Positions 30,614 through 33,091 of a DNA stretch of 33,091 nt are shown one piece after another. The notes below the pieces were generated by a model. That model saw only the letters and a program-made list of their open reading frames with translations. It searched no databases and was not told the origin of the DNA. A program made the translations under genes and the position numbers. Origin of the DNA: Nocardia vaccinii NBRC 15922 (GTDB lineage Bacteria; Actinomycetota; Actinomycetes; Mycobacteriales; Mycobacteriaceae); NCBI RefSeq assembly GCF_001613305.1, contig NZ_BDCC01000088.1:1-33091 (forward strand). Direction: 5' to 3'. Numbering within the stretch: the first letter of the stretch is position 1; each line of letters starts with the position of its first letter.

Positions 30614-31758
30614 GCTACCCGGATCGACCGCTGGGTGATGTACTTGAGCTTGTATGCGATGCTGTCGAAGTCCGGGCAGAAGATACCTACAAGATCGCTG
30701 GCGTCTACAGCTTCGGACGCGGGTTATTCGAGCGTGCACCGATCTCGGGTTCACAGACTCAATATCGCCACCTACATAGACTTCATGCGGGAACGGTCGT
30801 TCTTAGCAAACTGAAGGCTTTTGAAGGCGCGATAGCAGTGATCGGAGAAGAATTTGACGGCAGATACCTGTCACCGGAGTTCCCGACCTTTATAATCGAT
30901 AGCACAGCGTCTGATGCGCGCTATATACACTACCTATGCGCTTGGCGTCCGCTATGGGCGCGGCTTGCCCAAAAATCGACCGGAATTGGATCGCGCCGTG
31001 AGAGAGTCAGCCCAAGGCAGCTGAAGGAAACTCTCGTCCCGCTTCCGGACCTGGCCGAGCAGCATCGTGTCGCCGTAAAGCTCGACGCGGCGATGGAAAA
31101 GCTCGCTCGGGCGAGCAGACTTCGGAAGTCTGCACAGGCGTCCTATGACGCACTTCGAGAATCATTGATTACGGACGCTTCGAACTCGACACTGCGAAAC
31201 GTAGGCTCTGTAATGAAATTGAAACGACGCGCAGTTTGTGTTGAGCCGGGCAATCTCTATCGAGAGATCGGTCTGCGATCATTTGGCAATGGAGTCTTTC
31301 ATAAGCCCGCCGTCACGGGAGAGTCATTGGGCGCAAAAAAGATATTTTCAATCGAACCAGGCGACTTGTTGTTCAGCAGTGTGTTCGCCTGGGAGGGAGC
31401 AGTGGCCCGCGCATCCGAAGCCGAACGGGGACGAGTTGGCTCGCATCGGTTCATGACATATGTAGTCGATCAGACGCTGGCTAGCCCGGACTATTTACGA
31501 TTCTTGTTTCTCAGCGCGTGCGGTCTCGAAGTTCTTCGCCGCTGCTCGCCGGGCGGGGCTGGACGTAACAAGACGCTCGGAATAAAGGCGTTCGAAGCCG
31601 CTCAGATCCCGCTGCCCTCCTTGAGGGAGCAACAGCGGATCGCCAATATATTGCTGACTGCAGAGCGTGTCTCTCGACGTCTAAGTACCGAGTATGAGCA
31701 ACGTGCCGAAACATTGCGGGTGTCATTGCTTGACTCGGCCTTCACGGGGATGTTGTAG
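30610..31758 (+). CDS. hsdS: Type I specificity subunit (HsdS)
   Basis: A 382-residue specificity subunit with two target-recognition domains (about 1-155 and 195-345), each followed by a conserved helix (LPDLAEQHRVAVKLDAAMEKL and LPSLREQQRIANILLTAERV), as in a normal two-TRD HsdS that reads a bipartite sequence. Its start overlaps hsdM (ATGA). The TRDs are AT-richer and have less biased codons than hsdR/hsdM, the usual mark of TRD exchange. The 3' end overlaps the convergent DUF262 gene by 17 bp. The recognition sequence cannot be predicted. Confidence 0.92.
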   Translation: MSYPDRPLGDVLELVCDAVEVRAEDTYKIAGVYSFGRGLFERAPISGSQTQYRHLHRLHAGTVVLSKLKAFEGAIAVIGEEFDGRYLSPEFPTFIIDSTASDARYIHYLCAWRPLWARLAQKSTGIGSRRERVSPRQLKETLVPLPDLAEQHRVAVKLDAAMEKLARASRLRKSAQASYDALRESLITDASNSTLRNVGSVMKLKRRAVCVEPGNLYREIGLRSFGNGVFHKPAVTGESLGAKKIFSIEPGDLLFSSVFAWEGAVARASEAERGRVGSHRFMTYVVDQTLASPDYLRFLFLSACGLEVLRRCSPGGAGRNKTLGIKAFEAAQIPLPSLREQQRIANILLTAERVSRRLSTEYEQRAETLRVSLLDSAFTGML

Positions 31759-33091
31759 AAGCAGAGATATCGCCGACTAGGTCCCTCGCTCGATCACAAA
31801 GCAAAGAAGCCCTCTCTGTGAGGAATGTATCGTAGTCGTTGACCAGCGCAGCGTCGAACGCTGCGGATGGGATTAGGCTGGCCGCACAATATCGACGGAT
31901 GGCGCTCTCACCATGCATGTCGATGAGGTCCTGCAGATACTCCGAGGGACGCTCATCTGAGATATGGATATTCGTGATCGACGTCAGCATGATGATGTTC
32001 GCGACCGAATTAATCGCCGCATCGCTGTAGCCCTGTTTCTTCAGGTATGCCTGCGGAAAGAAGTGGTGATATTCTTTGTCGTTACTCCACGAGAGCGCTT
32101 TACCTACGTCTATGGGACGACCGGAACGGAGATCCACCGGTCGTTCCCGTGCGAGCATAAGCGCATGGGCCTTTGAGAAGGCAGCGCCCTGACGAAATCG
32201 GGTCTTCTGCCATGTATCGGCGGTTGGCATACTGGCAACCGATGGAAATTCGGTAACAGTACCGGCTGCAAACGCCCGGACCGAGTCGCGGGTAGCGACC
32301 ATCTGCCGACCAGACCAGCCGCCGAAGTAGCCGGTGAATGACGTTCGCCAGAACCAGCGTTCAAGCGCAGCGATCTGCACGGGTGTCGTCTTGTCGATGC
32401 GGTGGAAAAGGTCAGCCAGAACGGTGAATTGGTTCTGGTACGGCAACGCTACGGCGCTCGGCATGCCGATGTCTGTAGCGAGGAAGTCAGCCGCACGACG
32501 CGCTCCCTCCGATGCCTTTTTGATGATCTCGCGCAGATCGGTTGCGCTGTGCTGGCGAAGCTTGTCTATATCCTCACGGTCGTAGCCGTGTCCGGCAGCC
32601 GCAGCAATGACACGGAGCAAAGTCGGCGGCTCGACGGTGTCGAACCGCTTGGGTGCAAGACTGATTGATGCGTCCTCAAGGAGATCCGCCAAATCGAAGT
32701 CTCGAGTCCAGGTAGCAGCGCGAATAAGGTCTGCGATAGTGAGCGTTGTCGCAGTGCTGTTGATCCGCTCGAAAACTCGCGCCACCTCATCGATGTCCAT
32801 GTCCTTGATGGTGGCAACCGCGATCTTATAGTCCTGGAAACGCCTGTACAGCCTGTCAGCCCGGTCCTGGTATTGATCGAGATTAACTCCCGGGCACCGG
32901 AAGAAGGCTGCCCCGTCCGCGAGCAGGCGCGCGGGGATCTGGTGGACAGGGGGGTCGTCGAGTGTGGCGGTGTGCGAGAACTCCTCGGATTCAAGGTCGT
33001 AGACAATATTCCAGTAACTACTGGCATCACCTTCAGGTGTCCAGTACAAGGCTCCGCAGATCGTAGACAATCGTTGCTGTCCGTCGAGCAG
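31742..33091 (-). CDS. DUF262 (GmrSD-like) protein with C-terminal HNH-type region, N-terminus outside window
   Basis: The frame is open to the right edge (450 codons visible, no start). The first visible residues LLDGQQRLSTICGAL are the DUF262 signature motif DGQQR, the ParB/Srx-like nucleotide-hydrolase part of GmrS-type proteins. Further on, ARVFERINSTATTLTIADL matches the DUF262 end (F-x-R-I-N). The C-terminal half carries EYHHFFPQAYL near residue 370, the HHF...-type metal-finger of DUF1524/HNH nucleases. GmrSD enzymes cut glucosylated or other modified phage DNA. Here both parts appear in one chain, as in some single-chain homologues. It lies tail-to-tail with hsdS, sharing 17 bp. Confidence 0.85.
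   Translation of the reverse strand: MLDGQQRLSTICGALYWTPEGDASSYWNIVYDLESEEFSHTATLDDPPVHQIPARLLADGAAFFRCPGVNLDQYQDRADRLYRRFQDYKIAVATIKDMDIDEVARVFERINSTATTLTIADLIRAATWTRDFDLADLLEDASISLAPKRFDTVEPPTLLRVIAAAAGHGYDREDIDKLRQHSATDLREIIKKASEGARRAADFLATDIGMPSAVALPYQNQFTVLADLFHRIDKTTPVQIAALERWFWRTSFTGYFGGWSGRQMVATRDSVRAFAAGTVTEFPSVASMPTADTWQKTRFRQGAAFSKAHALMLARERPVDLRSGRPIDVGKALSWSNDKEYHHFFPQAYLKKQGYSDAAINSVANIIMLTSITNIHISDERPSEYLQDLIDMHGESAIRRYCAASLIPSAAFDAALVNDYDTFLTERASLLCDRARDLVGDISASTTSP

Noticed and set aside
26457..31758. Phase-variable or TRD-shuffling hsdS locus
   Set aside because: Only one complete hsdS is present, with no inverted partial copy or invertase gene in the window.
1..33091. tRNA or rRNA gene, insertion sequence, replication origin
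   Set aside because: No cloverleaf, rRNA signature, transposase or DnaA-box cluster was recognised on either strand.

Overview
The window looks like chromosome from a Nocardia-type actinomycete. GC content is very high, GTG and TTG starts are frequent, and stop/start overlaps of the GTGA or ATGA type are common. The gene families also fit: Lsr2, XRE regulators paired with DUF397 or DUF6879, WXG100 proteins, a conservon-like P450 and a seed-maturation-like small protein. No ribosomal, tRNA or core operon is present. This is accessory DNA made of small modules. Species cannot be fixed from the sequence alone; all family names below come from motif recognition, not searches.

Left part (1-7.5 kb): a truncated proline-rich membrane-anchored protein and a small hydrophobic protein read leftward. 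A frameshifted XRE/MmyB-type regulator reads rightward. A long leftward run of mostly small unknown genes (7549 down to 2679) includes a degenerate resolvase-fold protein, small membrane proteins, a cold-shock protein, two unknown proteins of 202 and 293 aa, a TmrB-like P-loop protein and an Lsr2 N-terminal domain without its DNA-binding half. Three consecutive stem-loops (2492-2637) follow that run.

Middle (7.9-16.9 kb): an XRE/DUF5753 regulator with a DUF397 partner reads rightward from an 11-bp-arm palindrome and converges on a hairpin. On the other side lies a leftward cluster: O-methyltransferase, an atypical P450 without the ExxR arginine, a thioredoxin-TPR-DinB fusion, a KamA-family radical SAM aminomutase and a complete cysteinyl-tRNA synthetase. 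A decayed fragment of a second DinB gene lies upstream. I recognise no characterised pathway with this combination, and it is the best candidate for an undescribed system here.

17.1-20.4 kb: a rightward coupled unit of a 109-aa protein, DUF6879, XRE/DUF5753, a 25-codon micro-ORF, an APH-type kinase and a GNAT acetyltransferase, followed by a convergent alpha/beta hydrolase.

21.3-24.8 kb (leftward): a type VII-secretion-style toxin module with a seed-maturation-like small protein, two WXG100-type proteins, a polymorphic toxin ending in a deaminase domain, a SMI1/KNR4 immunity protein and a YbaB-like protein.

25.1-33.1 kb: a defence island. It holds a frameshifted PD-(D/E)XK nuclease gene, a small Cys-rich ORF, a complete type I restriction-modification operon (hsdR-hsdM-hsdS) and a DUF262/HNH (GmrSD-like) gene that runs off the right edge and overlaps the 3' end of hsdS.
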